Shown: positions 54,955-63,976, counted from the stretch's first letter. The stretch is DNA of 64,000 bases from Streptomyces capitiformicae (GCF_002214185.1 NZ_CP022161.1:620001-684000); one strand, 5' to 3'. The notes: generated by a model from the letters alone, not told the origin. Numbers and translations are program-made.

Positions 54955-56490
54955 GTGACTGCTCTCACTCTCAGCACCGCCGCAGCGTCGGGCCTCCGCG
55001 CCGACGCGATCGTGGTCGGTGTCGCGAAGGGCGCCAAGGGGCCGCTCGTAGCCCTCGGCGCCGAGGCTGTGGACAAGGCGTACGACGGCAAGCTGGCCGG
55101 CGTCCTGGAGACCCTCGGCGCCTCGGGCGCGGAGGGCGAGGTGACGAAGCTGCCCGCACCGTCCGGCTTCAAGGCGCCGCTCGTGGTGGCGGTGGGCCTG
55201 GGAGCGGAGCCCGAAAAGGACGGTTCGTTCGGCGCCGAGGCGCTGCGCCGGGCGGCCGGTGCCGCGGCCAGGGCGCTCGCCGGATCGAAGAAGGCGGCGT
55301 TCGCGCTGCCGGTCGAGGACGCCGCGGCCGTCGGCGCGATCGCGGAGGGCGCGCTGCTGGGCGCGTACTCCTTCGACACCTACAAGCAGAACGCGCCCTC
55401 GGACAACGCCGCCAAGGGGAAGAACGGCAAGGCACCGCTCGCCGAGGTCGCCCTGCTCGGCGCCAAGCCGCGCGACAACGCCCACAAGGCCGCCGCCGCG
55501 CGCGCGATCGCCGTGACCGAGGAGCTCAACCGGGCCCGCGACCTGATCAACACCCCGCCGAACGACCTCGACCCCGAGGCGTTCGCCGCCATCGCCTCGG
55601 CGGCGGGCAAGGACCACGGCATCAAGGTGCAGGTGCTCGACGAGAAGGCGCTGGCCAAGGGCGGCTACGGCGGCATCCTCGGCGTCGGCGCGGGCTCGGC
55701 CGCCGCGCCCCGGCTGGTGAAGCTGTCGTACACGTCCGCCCAGGCGAAGAAGCACCTGGCGTTCGTCGGCAAGGGCATCACGTACGACTCGGGCGGTATC
55801 TCGCTGAAGCCCGCCGGGCACAACGAGACGATGAAGTGCGACATGAGCGGGGCGGCCGCGGTGTTCGCGGCCGTCGTCGCCGCCGCTCGGCTGGGCCTGG
55901 AGGTCAATGTCACCGGGTGGCTCGCGCTGGCCGAGAACATGCCGTCCGGCTCCGCCACACGGCCGGGTGACGTGCTGCGGATGTACAGCGGGAAGACCGT
56001 CGAGGTCCTCAACACGGATGCCGAGGGCCGGCTGGTGCTCGCCGACGCGCTCGCCAAGGCGTCGGAGGACAAGCCGGACGCGATCGTGGATGTGGCGACG
56101 CTGACCGGGGCGATGATGCTGGCGCTGGGGAACCGGACGTTCGGGATCATGGCGAACGACGACGCGTTCCGCTCCGCGGTGCACGAGGCGGCGGAGGAGG
56201 TCGGTGAGGCGGCTTGGCCGATGCCGCTGCCGGACCATCTGCGCAAGGGGATGGACTCCCCCACCGCCGACATCGCGAACATGGGTGAGCGGTACGGGGG
56301 TGGGCTGGTCGCCGGTCTGTTCCTGAAGGAGTTCGTGGGTGAGGGGATCACCTGGGCTCACCTGGACATCGCGGGGCCTGCGTTCAACGAGGGCGGGCCG
56401 TTCGGTTACACGCCGAAGGGTGGGACCGGGTCTGCGGTGCGGACTCTCGTGCGGCTCGCGGAGTTGGCTGCCGCGGGTGACCTGGGATGA
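54955..56490 (+). CDS. pepA: Leucyl aminopeptidase (cytosolic M17)
   Basis: 511 residues. The C-terminal M17 catalytic domain has VGKGITYDSGGISLKP (metal and catalytic Lys), MKCDMSGAAAV and NTDAEGRLVLADAL (metal Asp/Glu and catalytic Arg). It removes N-terminal residues from peptides, usually as a hexamer with two divalent metals. GTG 54955 gives the expected VTALTLSTAAASGLRAD; the ribosome site is weak. The gene precedes lpd-sucB, as pepB does before dlaT in mycobacteria. Confidence 0.96.
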   Translation: MTALTLSTAAASGLRADAIVVGVAKGAKGPLVALGAEAVDKAYDGKLAGVLETLGASGAEGEVTKLPAPSGFKAPLVVAVGLGAEPEKDGSFGAEALRRAAGAAARALAGSKKAAFALPVEDAAAVGAIAEGALLGAYSFDTYKQNAPSDNAAKGKNGKAPLAEVALLGAKPRDNAHKAAAARAIAVTEELNRARDLINTPPNDLDPEAFAAIASAAGKDHGIKVQVLDEKALAKGGYGGILGVGAGSAAAPRLVKLSYTSAQAKKHLAFVGKGITYDSGGISLKPAGHNETMKCDMSGAAAVFAAVVAAARLGLEVNVTGWLALAENMPSGSATRPGDVLRMYSGKTVEVLNTDAEGRLVLADALAKASEDKPDAIVDVATLTGAMMLALGNRTFGIMANDDAFRSAVHEAAEEVGEAAWPMPLPDHLRKGMDSPTADIANMGERYGGGLVAGLFLKEFVGEGITWAHLDIAGPAFNEGGPFGYTPKGGTGSAVRTLVRLAELAAAGDLG

Positions 56491-56492
56491 GC

Positions 56493-56615
56493 GCCCAATA
56501 GCTCGATGTCTGAGGGGCGCGGGCGGCTGCGGATCCGCTGTGGCTTGTCGCGCCCACGCGGCGGAGCCGCACATCGGTACAGCCCCGCGCCCCTTACGGG
56601 GCGCGGGGTTTTGTT
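56493..56615 (+). repeat. Dispersed modular element, copy 10, with terminator
   Basis: Begins CAATAGCTCGATGTC and contains the GCGGCGGAGCCGC phrase; ends with the hairpin CCCCGCGCCCC-TTAC-GGGGCGCGGGG (56583-56608) followed by TTTTGTT. The T-run makes this copy the clearest terminator of the family; it would end pepA transcription. Confidence 0.92.
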
Positions 56616-56782
56616 GTGCCACGTCTCACACAGCAGCCCGGCGTCTCGTTCGCCGCCGACAAGTGCGAAGATGGGGCTCGGCAGGACAGGGCCCCACCAC
56701 AGGGCCGAAGAAGAGCGGCCGGACACCAGCCGCCGACCGGTCACCGCAGACCGGCGTGGCGCACATGCATGGAGGACGTGAC

Positions 56783-58171
56783 GTGGCGAACGACGCCAGC
56801 ACCGTTTTCGACCTAGTGATCCTCGGCGGTGGTAGCGGTGGTTACGCCGCGGCCCTGCGCGGGGCGCAGCTGGGCCTGGACGTCGCCCTGATCGAGAAGG
56901 ACAAGGTCGGCGGCACCTGCCTGCACCGGGGATGCATCCCCACCAAGGCCCTGCTGCACGCGGGCGAGATCGCCGATCAGGCCCGCGAGAGCGAGCAGTT
57001 CGGTGTGAAGGCCACCTTCGAGGGCATCGACGTACCGGCCGTCCACAAGTACAAGGACGGCGTCGTCGCCGGCCTGTACAAGGGTCTGCAGGGGCTCATC
57101 GCCTCCCGCAAGGTCACCTACATCGAGGGTGAGGGCCGTCTGTCCTCCCCGACCTCCGTCGACGTGGGCGGCCAGCGCGTCCAGGGCCGCCACGTCCTGC
57201 TGGCGACCGGCTCCGTGCCGAAGTCGCTGCCGGGCCTGGAGATCGACGGCAACCGCATCATCTCCTCGGACCACGCCCTCGTCCTGGACCGTGTGCCGAA
57301 GTCGGCGATCGTCCTCGGCGGCGGTGTCATCGGCGTCGAGTTCGCCTCCGCGTGGAAGTCCTTCGGTACGGACGTCACGGTCATCGAGGGCCTGAAGCAC
57401 CTCGTCCCCGTCGAGGACGAGAACTCCTCCAAGCTTCTTGAGCGCGCGTTCCGCAAGCGCGGCATCAAGTTCAACCTGGGCACGTTCTTCTCCAAGGCCG
57501 AGTACACCCAGGACGGTGTCAAGGTCACCCTCGCCGACGGCAAGGAGTTCGAGGCCGAGGTGCTGCTCGTCGCCGTCGGCCGTGGCCCGGTCTCCGCCGG
57601 TCTCGGCTACGAGGAGCAGGGCGTCGCCATGGACCGTGGCTACGTCCTGGTCGACGAGTACATGCGGACGAACGTCCCGACCATCTCCGCCGTCGGTGAC
57701 CTGGTCCCGACGCTCCAGCTCGCGCACGTCGGCTTCGCCGAGGGCATGCTGGTGGCGGAGCGTCTGGCCGGTCTGAAGGTCGTCCCGATCGACTACGACG
57801 GTGTCCCGCGGGTGACGTACTGCCACCCCGAAGTCGCCTCCGTGGGCATCACCGAGGCCAAGGCCAAGGAGATCTACGGCGCGGACAAGGTCGTCGCTCT
57901 GAAGTACAACCTGGCGGGCAACGGCAAGAGCAAGATCCTCAACACCACGGGCGAGATCAAGCTCGTCCAGGTGAAGGACGGTGCCGTGGTCGGCGTCCAC
58001 ATGGTCGGCGACCGCATGGGCGAGCAGGTCGGCGAGGCCCAGCTGATCTACAACTGGGAGGCGCTCCCCGCCGAGGTCGCCCAGCTCATCCACGCCCACC
58101 CGACGCAGAACGAGGCGATGGGCGAGGCCCACCTTGCTCTGGCCGGCAAGCCGCTGCACTCGCACGACTGA
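56783..58171 (+). CDS. lpd: Dihydrolipoyl dehydrogenase (E3)
   Basis: Flavoenzyme that reoxidises dihydrolipoyl groups of the 2-oxo-acid dehydrogenase complexes. 462 residues: FAD motif [10 protein letters not shown] (about 15-24), redox pair Cys46/Cys51 in [14 protein letters not shown] motif [11 protein letters not shown] and the interface His-Glu pair in [12 protein letters not shown] 56783 follows GGAGG by seven bases. Normally expressed with sucB, which starts 71 bases downstream. Confidence 0.97.
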   Translation: MANDASTVFDLVILGGGSGGYAAALRGAQLGLDVALIEKDKVGGTCLHRGCIPTKALLHAGEIADQARESEQFGVKATFEGIDVPAVHKYKDGVVAGLYKGLQGLIASRKVTYIEGEGRLSSPTSVDVGGQRVQGRHVLLATGSVPKSLPGLEIDGNRIISSDHALVLDRVPKSAIVLGGGVIGVEFASAWKSFGTDVTVIEGLKHLVPVEDENSSKLLERAFRKRGIKFNLGTFFSKAEYTQDGVKVTLADGKEFEAEVLLVAVGRGPVSAGLGYEEQGVAMDRGYVLVDEYMRTNVPTISAVGDLVPTLQLAHVGFAEGMLVAERLAGLKVVPIDYDGVPRVTYCHPEVASVGITEAKAKEIYGADKVVALKYNLAGNGKSKILNTTGEIKLVQVKDGAVVGVHMVGDRMGEQVGEAQLIYNWEALPAEVAQLIHAHPTQNEAMGEAHLALAGKPLHSHD

Positions 58172-58242
58172 CTGACCCTCGGTCGAAACACGTCGAAGCG
58201 ACGATCCAGACTTCCGCAATTCCTAAAGGAGCAACAGAAACC

Positions 58243-58683
58243 ATGGCGGTTTCCGTAACCCTTCCGGCGCTCGGCGAGAGCGTCACCGAGGGCACTGTCA
58301 CCCGCTGGCTGAAGGCCGAGGGTGAGCGCGTCGAGGCCGACGAGCCGCTGCTCGAGGTCTCCACCGACAAGGTCGACACCGAGATCCCCTCCCCCGCCGC
58401 CGGTGTCCTCGCGTCCATCAAGGTCGCCGAGGACGAGACGGTCGAGGTCGGCGCCGAGCTGGCCGTGATCGACGACGGCACGGGCGCGCCCGCCGCCGCC
58501 CCGGCCCCCGCTGCCGCCGAGGCTCCGGCCCCGGCCGCCGAGCCCGCCCCGGCGCCGGTCGCCGAGGCGCAGCACGGTGTTGCGGTGAGTGAAGAGCCGC
58601 TCGGCGGTGCGCGTGGTGCTGCATTGCTCACGGAGGTAGGTGTCCAGGGTCTGGCGGGTCTCGGTATCGGCGTGCAGGAGTGA
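58243..58683 (+). pseudogene. sucB: Truncated sucB: first lipoyl domain of 2-oxo-acid dehydrogenase E2
   Basis: Starts normally: AAAGGAG about ten bases before the ATG, then a complete lipoyl domain with lipoyl-Lys43 in [11 protein letters not shown] (residues 1-78) and the Ala/Pro linker. At about residue 109 (position 58570) E2 similarity ends. The frame continues for 37 residues that are merely the antisense of a PucR-type helix-turn-helix. The second lipoyl domain, E1/E3-binding domain and acyltransferase core (roughly 350-500 residues in relatives) are missing. An expressed product would be lipoylated but inactive as a transferase. Confidence 0.93.
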
Positions 58684-58751
58684 GCATGCGCTGGGTGAGG
58701 CCCCAGGTGGCTGCGGCGGAAGCCGTCGATGTCGTTTCCCGGTCGGCCCAC
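58568..58751 (-). pseudogene. PucR/CdaR-family regulator remnant
   Basis: On the minus strand 58680-58568 encodes [16 protein letters not shown] and [14 protein letters not shown], the helix-turn-helix that ends PucR-type regulators. Slightly upstream, in another frame, 58751-58704 reads GRPGNDIDGFRRSHL, which belongs to the preceding domain of the same family. About 50 intervening residues are missing and the frame has shifted. The 3' end is cut off by sucB. This is a fragment, not a gene. Confidence 0.75.
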
Positions 58752-58861
58752 CGATCAGCAAGTCACATGCCCGCAGGGGCAGGTCAGGGCGCGAGTTCGC
58801 CTCGCTGTCCGGTTGGCCCAGGAAGCTGGTTCGGCGAATCCCAGGCTGGCAGGCGCGCTCC

Positions 58862-59555
58862 TGGGCACTTCATCACCGACACCCACTACGGCCCACTCGA
58901 TCGCGCTCGCTGGTCGGCACGCGTATGCGAGACGGTGAACACCCTGAAAGCCGACCTGGTCTGCCACACCAGCGACATCGCGGACGGCACGGCCGAACGC
59001 CGCTGTGCCCAGGCCACCCCACTCGGTACCGTGCGGGCCACCCGGGCCCGGGTGTACGTCACCGGCAACCACGAGTACTACAGCGAGGCCCAGGGCTGGG
59101 TCGACCTGATGGACGAGCTGGGCTGGGAGCCACTCCGCAACCGTCATCTGCTGCTCGAACGCGGAGGCGACACCCTCGTGGTCGCTGGCGTGGACGACGT
59201 CACCGCCGAGGCCTCCGGCCTGGCAGGCCACGGCGCCCACCTCGCCGGAGCCCTGAACGGCGCCGACCCCGATCTACCCGTCCTGCTCTTGGCGCACCAG
59301 CCCAAGTTAGTCGACCGGGCGGCAGCCGCAGGCATCGACCTTTTACTCTCCGGCCACACCCACGGCGGCCAGATCTGGCCCTTCCACCATCTGGTCCGCA
59401 CCGACCAGCCCGCCCTCGCCGGCCACAGTCACCACGGCACCCGCACCCTTCTCTACACCAGCCGCGGCACCGGTTTCTGGGGCCCGCCGTTCCGCGTCTT
59501 CGCCCCCGAGATCACCCTGCTCGTGCTCCGCTCCCCACACCGGCCCACGCCGTAG
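58862..59555 (+). pseudogene. Metallophosphoesterase lacking its N-terminus
   Basis: About 230 residues of a YkuE-like calcineurin-fold phosphoesterase: TDTHYG, the second motif as TSDIADG (usually GDIxDG), GNHEYY, LLLAHQP and GHTHGGQIWP. The usual N-terminal membrane helices and normal start are missing; upstream in-frame codons back to 58680 read unrelated sequence including the antisense PucR scrap. Two TTA codons (about 59308 and 59344), rare in Streptomyces, occur in it. Probably not functional, though an internal GTG could start a short form. Confidence 0.7.
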
Positions 59556-59668
59556 CACCCAGGCGGCCCAACACATCCGCTGGGAGGTGTCCTCGAGCCG
59601 GGGTGCGGCGTCGACAGGTGACCAGGCTCGTCTCGCCGAGGACCTGGCGGAAGAGAGAGGAAGGGCTA

Positions 59669-60083
59669 TGTCCCAGATCGATCTCACTGTGCCCGTGGGT
59701 GCGCTGACCGAGGAAGGCGCGGCGAGCATCCAACGGGACCTGGCGCGTGCCCTGCTCACGTGGGGAGGGCGCACCCGACCGGGAGATATTCCGTTCCCTG
59801 CTGTAGTCCTACCTGCAATGTTGCCTGCCGGGGCGCTGGTCACCGCAGCCGATGACGCCCGCGCTTCCAGGTCGACGTCACCGTGCCGTTCGGGGTCCTC
59901 GATGACGAGCGGCGCCCAGGTCTGGTCGGAGAAGCGACGGAACTGGTGCTGGCCGCCGCGGGGCTCGGCGCGGACCAGGCGCTCCGGGTGTGGGTGCTCA
60001 TCCATGAGCAGCCGGACGGGACCTGGGGAGCAGGCGGCACGATCATGCGCTACACCGAGGTCGCGGGACTCGCCACGGACTGA
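59669..60083 (+). pseudogene. Frameshifted tautomerase-like protein
   Basis: Frame 1 from ATG 59669 reads MSQIDLTVPVGALTEEGAAS up to about 59765. Frame 2 then fits as far as a stop, frame 1 again gives PAGALVTAADDA, and from about 59862 a third frame gives RFQVDVTVPFGVLDDERRPG and the C-terminal RVWVLIHEQPDGTWGAGG to 60083. Together they look like a two-unit 4-oxalocrotonate tautomerase/MIF-type protein with at least two frameshifts. The usual catalytic Pro after Met is Ser here. Confidence 0.65.
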
Positions 60084-60165
60084 GGACATGAGTCCGCTGT
60101 CTCGGCGCACGCTCGCATCAGGCACCCGGCGCGAGCCCGGGTGCCTGCCGTGATCCGGGGCGGGG

Positions 60166-60753
60166 TCAGTCGGTCATGACCTGACGGAGCAGGTCCACGA
60201 GCGGCTGTACGGGGACGGTGGGGTCGAACGCGCGCTGGACGCCGATGCCGATCCCGAGGCTGAGAAGGACGAAGGCGGCGGTGTCCGCGGGCATGTGGGG
60301 CGTGACGCCCAGTTCCTGCATCTGAGCCCGGATGAGGTCCGCGAGGGCCTCGGTGACGGCGCGCCGTCGGTGGGCGAGCTGTTCGCAGACGTGTGCGTCG
60401 CGGCGGTTGGCGGTGGCGAACTCGACTTCCAGTGCGGTCCACGAGCTGTCGCCTATGTGCTGCTCGGCCCACCGGGCGAAACCCGCGAGCCTGTCCTCCA
60501 GGCGGGGCGCGTCTCCCATCTCGGCGGCGATGTACGCCACTTGCTGCAGGGCAATGCGGTCCAGGACGGCCAGGCAAAGCTCGTTCTTGGTCGCGAAGTT
60601 GGAGTACACCGCGCCCTTCGAGTAGCCGGCGGCCTCCGCGACCCGCTCGATGGAGGTCTTCGTGAAGCCGTCGTGCAGAAAGAGGTCGTGCGCGGTGTCG
60701 AGGACGTGTTCGCGGGTGCGGGCCTGGCTCTCGGCCCGGGTCAGTCTTGCCAC
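60166..60753 (-). CDS. TetR-family transcriptional regulator
   Basis: 195 residues. N-terminal helix-turn-helix with AHDLFLHDGFTKTSIERVAEAAGYSKGAVYSNFATKNEL, characteristic of TetR proteins, and a C-terminal ligand domain. GTG start at 60753. It is divergent, 58 bases apart, from the patatin/monooxygenase pair and most likely represses both it and itself. Confidence 0.93.
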   Translation of the reverse strand: MARLTRAESQARTREHVLDTAHDLFLHDGFTKTSIERVAEAAGYSKGAVYSNFATKNELCLAVLDRIALQQVAYIAAEMGDAPRLEDRLAGFARWAEQHIGDSSWTALEVEFATANRRDAHVCEQLAHRRRAVTEALADLIRAQMQELGVTPHMPADTAAFVLLSLGIGIGVQRAFDPTVPVQPLVDLLRQVMTD

Positions 60754-60777
60754 GCCTGCAGAATACCGCTAGCTTCC

Positions 60778-60801
60778 GGATTCCATTGATATCTGAATTC
60801 C
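60778..60801. promoter_or_regulatory. Possible TetR operator
   Basis: An imperfect dyad of two 12-base halves beginning GGATTCC and ending GAATTCC with seven matching pairs, in the AT-richest stretch between the divergent genes. It ends next to the ribosome site of the patatin gene. Confidence 0.35.
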
Positions 60802-60811
60802 AGGGGGATCT

Positions 60812-61756
60812 GTGGCTCCACGGCGTGCACTGGTGGTCGGGTGCGGCGGCACGCTCGGCTTCGCTTGGACGGTCGCCGCGCTCACCGCAGTGGAAGCGGA
60901 GCTGGACTGGGACGTGCGGACCGCCGAGGTGTCGGTGGGGACGTCCGCCGGGGCAGAAGTCGTGTCCGCTCTCGGCTCCGGCCGGTCCGTGTCCGACCTG
61001 CTCGCGGCGGTACGGGGAGAGACTGGCGCGGACCCGGTGCTACTCGGACACGTCCACGCCCACCCGGGTGCACTGCCTCCCGTCCCGTGGCCCGGGCTGC
61101 CGGGGTCGGGGCTGGTGACCGCTGCCGTACGCGGCCGGGTCTCGCCGGGCTCGGGGCTGGTGGGGCTGCTGCCGCGCGGCCGGGGTGATGCGCGTTGGCT
61201 GCACCGATTCGGTGCCGCGCTGGCGGAGGGCCGCCCGTGGCCGGATTCCACCCACACCTGGCTGGTCGCGGCCGACGCGCGCTCGGGCCGGCGGGTCGCG
61301 TTCGGCGCGCCGGGAGCTCCGGCCACGGGCCTGGGCAGCGCGATCGCCGCGTCCTGGGCGATCCCGGGCTGGTTCCCGCCGGTGCGGATCGACGGGCGGA
61401 CCTACCTCGACGGAGGCGCCGTGTCCCCGACCTCGGCGGACCTCCTCGTACCCCTAGGGCTGGACGAGGTGGTGATCGTCGCTCCCATGTCGACCTCCGG
61501 GGGCGCACCCGCCACCGGCCTGAGCCGTCTCGAACGGCTCCTGCGCCGCTGGATGACCCGGACCGTCGACGCCGAAGAACGCCTCTTGCGTGCGGCCGGA
61601 TGCCGCGTCGTCCGGATCGAGCCCGGGGTGGAGGAACTGGCCGTGATGGGGGCCAACTTCATGGACCCACGGCGGCGTGCGGCCACGCTCGACGTCTCCC
61701 TGCGCACCGCACCCGACCGCGTCAAGCGAGCCATCGACAGGAGCATTGCGGCATGA
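60812..61756 (+). CDS. Patatin-like phospholipase/esterase
   Basis: 314 residues. Oxyanion-hole motif GCGGTLG (10-16), nucleophile Ser45 in SVGTSAGAEV and the Asp of the dyad in YLDGG (about 200) show an active patatin fold. GTG at 60812 follows GGGGG. The stop overlaps the start of the next gene (ATGA), so the two proteins are made together. With a Baeyer-Villiger-type partner, it may cleave the ester that enzyme makes. Confidence 0.9.
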   Translation: MAPRRALVVGCGGTLGFAWTVAALTAVEAELDWDVRTAEVSVGTSAGAEVVSALGSGRSVSDLLAAVRGETGADPVLLGHVHAHPGALPPVPWPGLPGSGLVTAAVRGRVSPGSGLVGLLPRGRGDARWLHRFGAALAEGRPWPDSTHTWLVAADARSGRRVAFGAPGAPATGLGSAIAASWAIPGWFPPVRIDGRTYLDGGAVSPTSADLLVPLGLDEVVIVAPMSTSGGAPATGLSRLERLLRRWMTRTVDAEERLLRAAGCRVVRIEPGVEELAVMGANFMDPRRRAATLDVSLRTAPDRVKRAIDRSIAA

Positions 61757-63204
61757 GCACACACGTCGAGGTCATCGTCGTCGGCGCCGGCATCTCCGGG
61801 GTTGGCGCCGGGGCCAGGCTCCGCGGCGCCGGTATCCGGGACTTCCTGATCATCGAGGCGGCCGACGACTTCGGCGGCACGTGGCGGGCGAACACCTATC
61901 CCGGCTGCCAGTGCGACGTACCGTCCCGCCTCTACAGCTACTCCTTCGCTCCGAACCCGGACTGGACGCGGGTGTACGCGCACCAGCCGGAGATCCTCAC
62001 GTACGTGAGGCGGGTCGCCGACACGTACCGGCTGCGCGAACACACCCGGTTCGGGGTGCGTATGACCCAAGCGCGATGGCAGCCCGGCCAGGCCCGCTGG
62101 CTCGTCCGTACCGACGCCGGTGAGTTCACCGCCCGGTTCCTGATCGCCGGCGCCGGCCCGTGGAACGAGCCTCTCGTCCCGGACGTCCCCGGCCTCGACG
62201 GTTTCCCCGGCGAGGTGTTCCACTCCGCGCGCTGGAACCACGACTACGACCTGCGCGGCAAGCGCGTCGCGGTGCTCGGCACCGGCGCCTCGGCCGTGCA
62301 GTTCGTCCCGGCGATCGCCCCCGACGTCGCCCGCTTGCATGTGTTCCAGCGCACCGCCCAGTGGGTGCTGCCCAAGCTGGACCATCACATACCGAAGGCC
62401 GAACGGTGGGCGATGCGCCACCTGCCGGGCGCGCGAGCCGCGGTGGCAGGGCTGGAGTACCGGGCCATGGAGACGCTCGGACGTGGATTCCGGCGCCCCG
62501 GGCTGATGCGTGGCGTCCAGGCCATCGCACGGGCCCACCTGCGGGCCACCGTCCGCGACGCCGAACTGCGCCGCAAGCTGACCCCCGACTACACCATCGG
62601 CTGCAAGCGCATCCTGTTCTCCAACCACTACTACCCCGCGCTGACGCGACCGAATGTCGACGTGCACGCCGCCGCGGTGCACGCCGTCGAAGGCAACACC
62701 GTGCACGGCGCCCACGGCAGCGCCGCCGAGGTGGACGCGATCATCCTCGGCACCGGCTTCCACATCCTCGACACGCCGCTCGCGGGCCTCGTCCGAGACG
62801 GAGCCGGCCACTCACTCGCCGACCGCTGGCAGGGCTCCCCCGAGGCGTACCTCGGCACCGTCGTCGCGGGCTTCCCCAACGCCTTCCTGCTCCTCGGCCC
62901 CGGCCTGGGCACCGGGCACTCGTCGGCGTTCGCCATTCTGGAGGCACAGCTCGACCTCGTTCTGGGCGCCATCAAGGCCGCACGGGAGGAGAGTTGGGCG
63001 GTGCTGGAGGTACGCGGCGACGTGCAGGCCGCGTACAACGCCCGGCTGCAGACCGCGCTGGCCGGCACCGTCTACAACGCCGGTGGGTGCAGGAGCTACT
63101 ACCTCGACGCCAACGGCCGCAACAGCTTCAGCTGGCCTTGGTCCACCGACCGGCTTCGCGCCGAGGTCGGTCGCTTTGAGCCGCAGGACTTCACCGCTTC
63201 CTGA
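61753..63204 (+). CDS. Baeyer-Villiger-type flavin monooxygenase
   Basis: 483 residues. FAD loop GAGISG (11-16), the fingerprint FPGEVFHSARW (151-161, fits FxGxxxHxxxW), and NADPH loop GTGASA (176-181), followed by ATG-like ILGTGFH. Such enzymes insert oxygen next to a ketone to give an ester or lactone, using NADPH and O2. Coupled to the patatin-like gene by ATGA. The carbonyl substrate is unknown. Confidence 0.92.
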   Translation: MSTHVEVIVVGAGISGVGAGARLRGAGIRDFLIIEAADDFGGTWRANTYPGCQCDVPSRLYSYSFAPNPDWTRVYAHQPEILTYVRRVADTYRLREHTRFGVRMTQARWQPGQARWLVRTDAGEFTARFLIAGAGPWNEPLVPDVPGLDGFPGEVFHSARWNHDYDLRGKRVAVLGTGASAVQFVPAIAPDVARLHVFQRTAQWVLPKLDHHIPKAERWAMRHLPGARAAVAGLEYRAMETLGRGFRRPGLMRGVQAIARAHLRATVRDAELRRKLTPDYTIGCKRILFSNHYYPALTRPNVDVHAAAVHAVEGNTVHGAHGSAAEVDAIILGTGFHILDTPLAGLVRDGAGHSLADRWQGSPEAYLGTVVAGFPNAFLLLGPGLGTGHSSAFAILEAQLDLVLGAIKAAREESWAVLEVRGDVQAAYNARLQTALAGTVYNAGGCRSYYLDANGRNSFSWPWSTDRLRAEVGRFEPQDFTAS

Positions 63205-63314
63205 GCCGAGGGAACTCATCGTGCCAACAGCGTCCGGAGGGGGCGGGGGCCTGCGCTGCGGTGTGGCTAGGGCCACTGATCTTCGTCTGCGTGTTCCGCG
63301 CCGTCCCGCGCGGG
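63205..63314. other. Short gap, no gene or repeat seen
   Basis: After the monooxygenase stop no hairpin with a strong stem or ORF with Streptomyces codon bias is visible up to the end of the next minus-strand ORF. Confidence 0.4.
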
Positions 63315-63476
63315 TCACCCCTGCTGCCCTTCGCCCAGCAGGAGTCCTAACCTGCGCGTTTCGCCTGGGGTGGTGTCCGGATCTTGATCGGGAAAGCGAA
63401 AGTGCCTTCTCTGTCGCCGGGCGTCCCGTTCGAGCGGGGCCCACCAGGCGAGCTGGGCCCCGTACCAGACTGACAT
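63315..63476 (-). CDS. Small hypothetical protein
   Basis: 53 residues (MSVWYGAQLAWWAPLERDAR and so on), basic, Trp-rich at the N-terminus, starting four bases after the stop of the upstream minus-strand gene, as in a coupled operon. It contains a TTA codon, the rare leucine codon read by bldA tRNA in Streptomyces. Codon bias is only moderate, so it may not be real. Confidence 0.4.
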   Translation of the reverse strand: MSVWYGAQLAWWAPLERDARRQRRHFRFPDQDPDTTPGETRRLGLLLGEGQQG

Positions 63477-63480
63477 GGTG

Positions 63481-63976
63481 TCAGTCTCCCCAGGCCCGGG
63501 TGGGGGTGACGAGCCCGGCGGCGAGCCCGAGTCCGGTGGCGGCCGTACCTCCCGAGCGGACGGTCCTCGCGAGGCGTTCGGCCTCCTCCTGCGTGCCGTC
63601 CGCGTCAGGCACAAGTTCCGGAAGAACCTGGTGCAGCGCATGCTGCGCACTGAGCGGGCGTCCGGCCGTCTCGTGCTTGATCGCCAGGTCGACGTAATTC
63701 CGGGCGGTACAGAGGCGCTTGTGCACCTCGGCGCGCGGCATGTTGAGCGGGATGGTTCCGGCCTCGCCGGCCGAGTCCGGCGTGGGCACCTTGTCGATCT
63801 CGTCCGCCGCGTGAGTGAAGAAGGCCTGCAGGGCGTTGATCAGGGGCATGGGCTCGTCGCCACGCCAGCGTCTGCCCGGCCCGTGACGCCAGTGCCGCCG
63901 CGGTGCCCGAGCTGGAGAGACTCCGTCGGACGTTGGCCGTGAACACGCGTCGCCTGGCGGACGCCGGAAGTTTCAC
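63481..63976 (-). pseudogene. Unrecognised gene, perhaps frameshifted
   Basis: An ORF from ATG 63849 to 63481 (122 residues, MPLINALQAFFTHAADEIDK) has Streptomyces codon bias and looks like the helical C-terminal part of a larger protein. Just upstream, a different frame (to 63976) encodes FTANVRRSLSSSGTAAALAS and ends in LAW, which would join smoothly with WRGDEPMPL if one base were changed near 63860. That suggests a frameshift or sequencing error. The family is not recognised and the gene may begin beyond the window. Confidence 0.5.

Noticed and set aside
58755..59240. 161-residue minus-strand ORF ending in CPCGHVTC
   Set aside because: Mostly antisense of the phosphoesterase; the Cys-rich end may be another scrap but is too short to assign.
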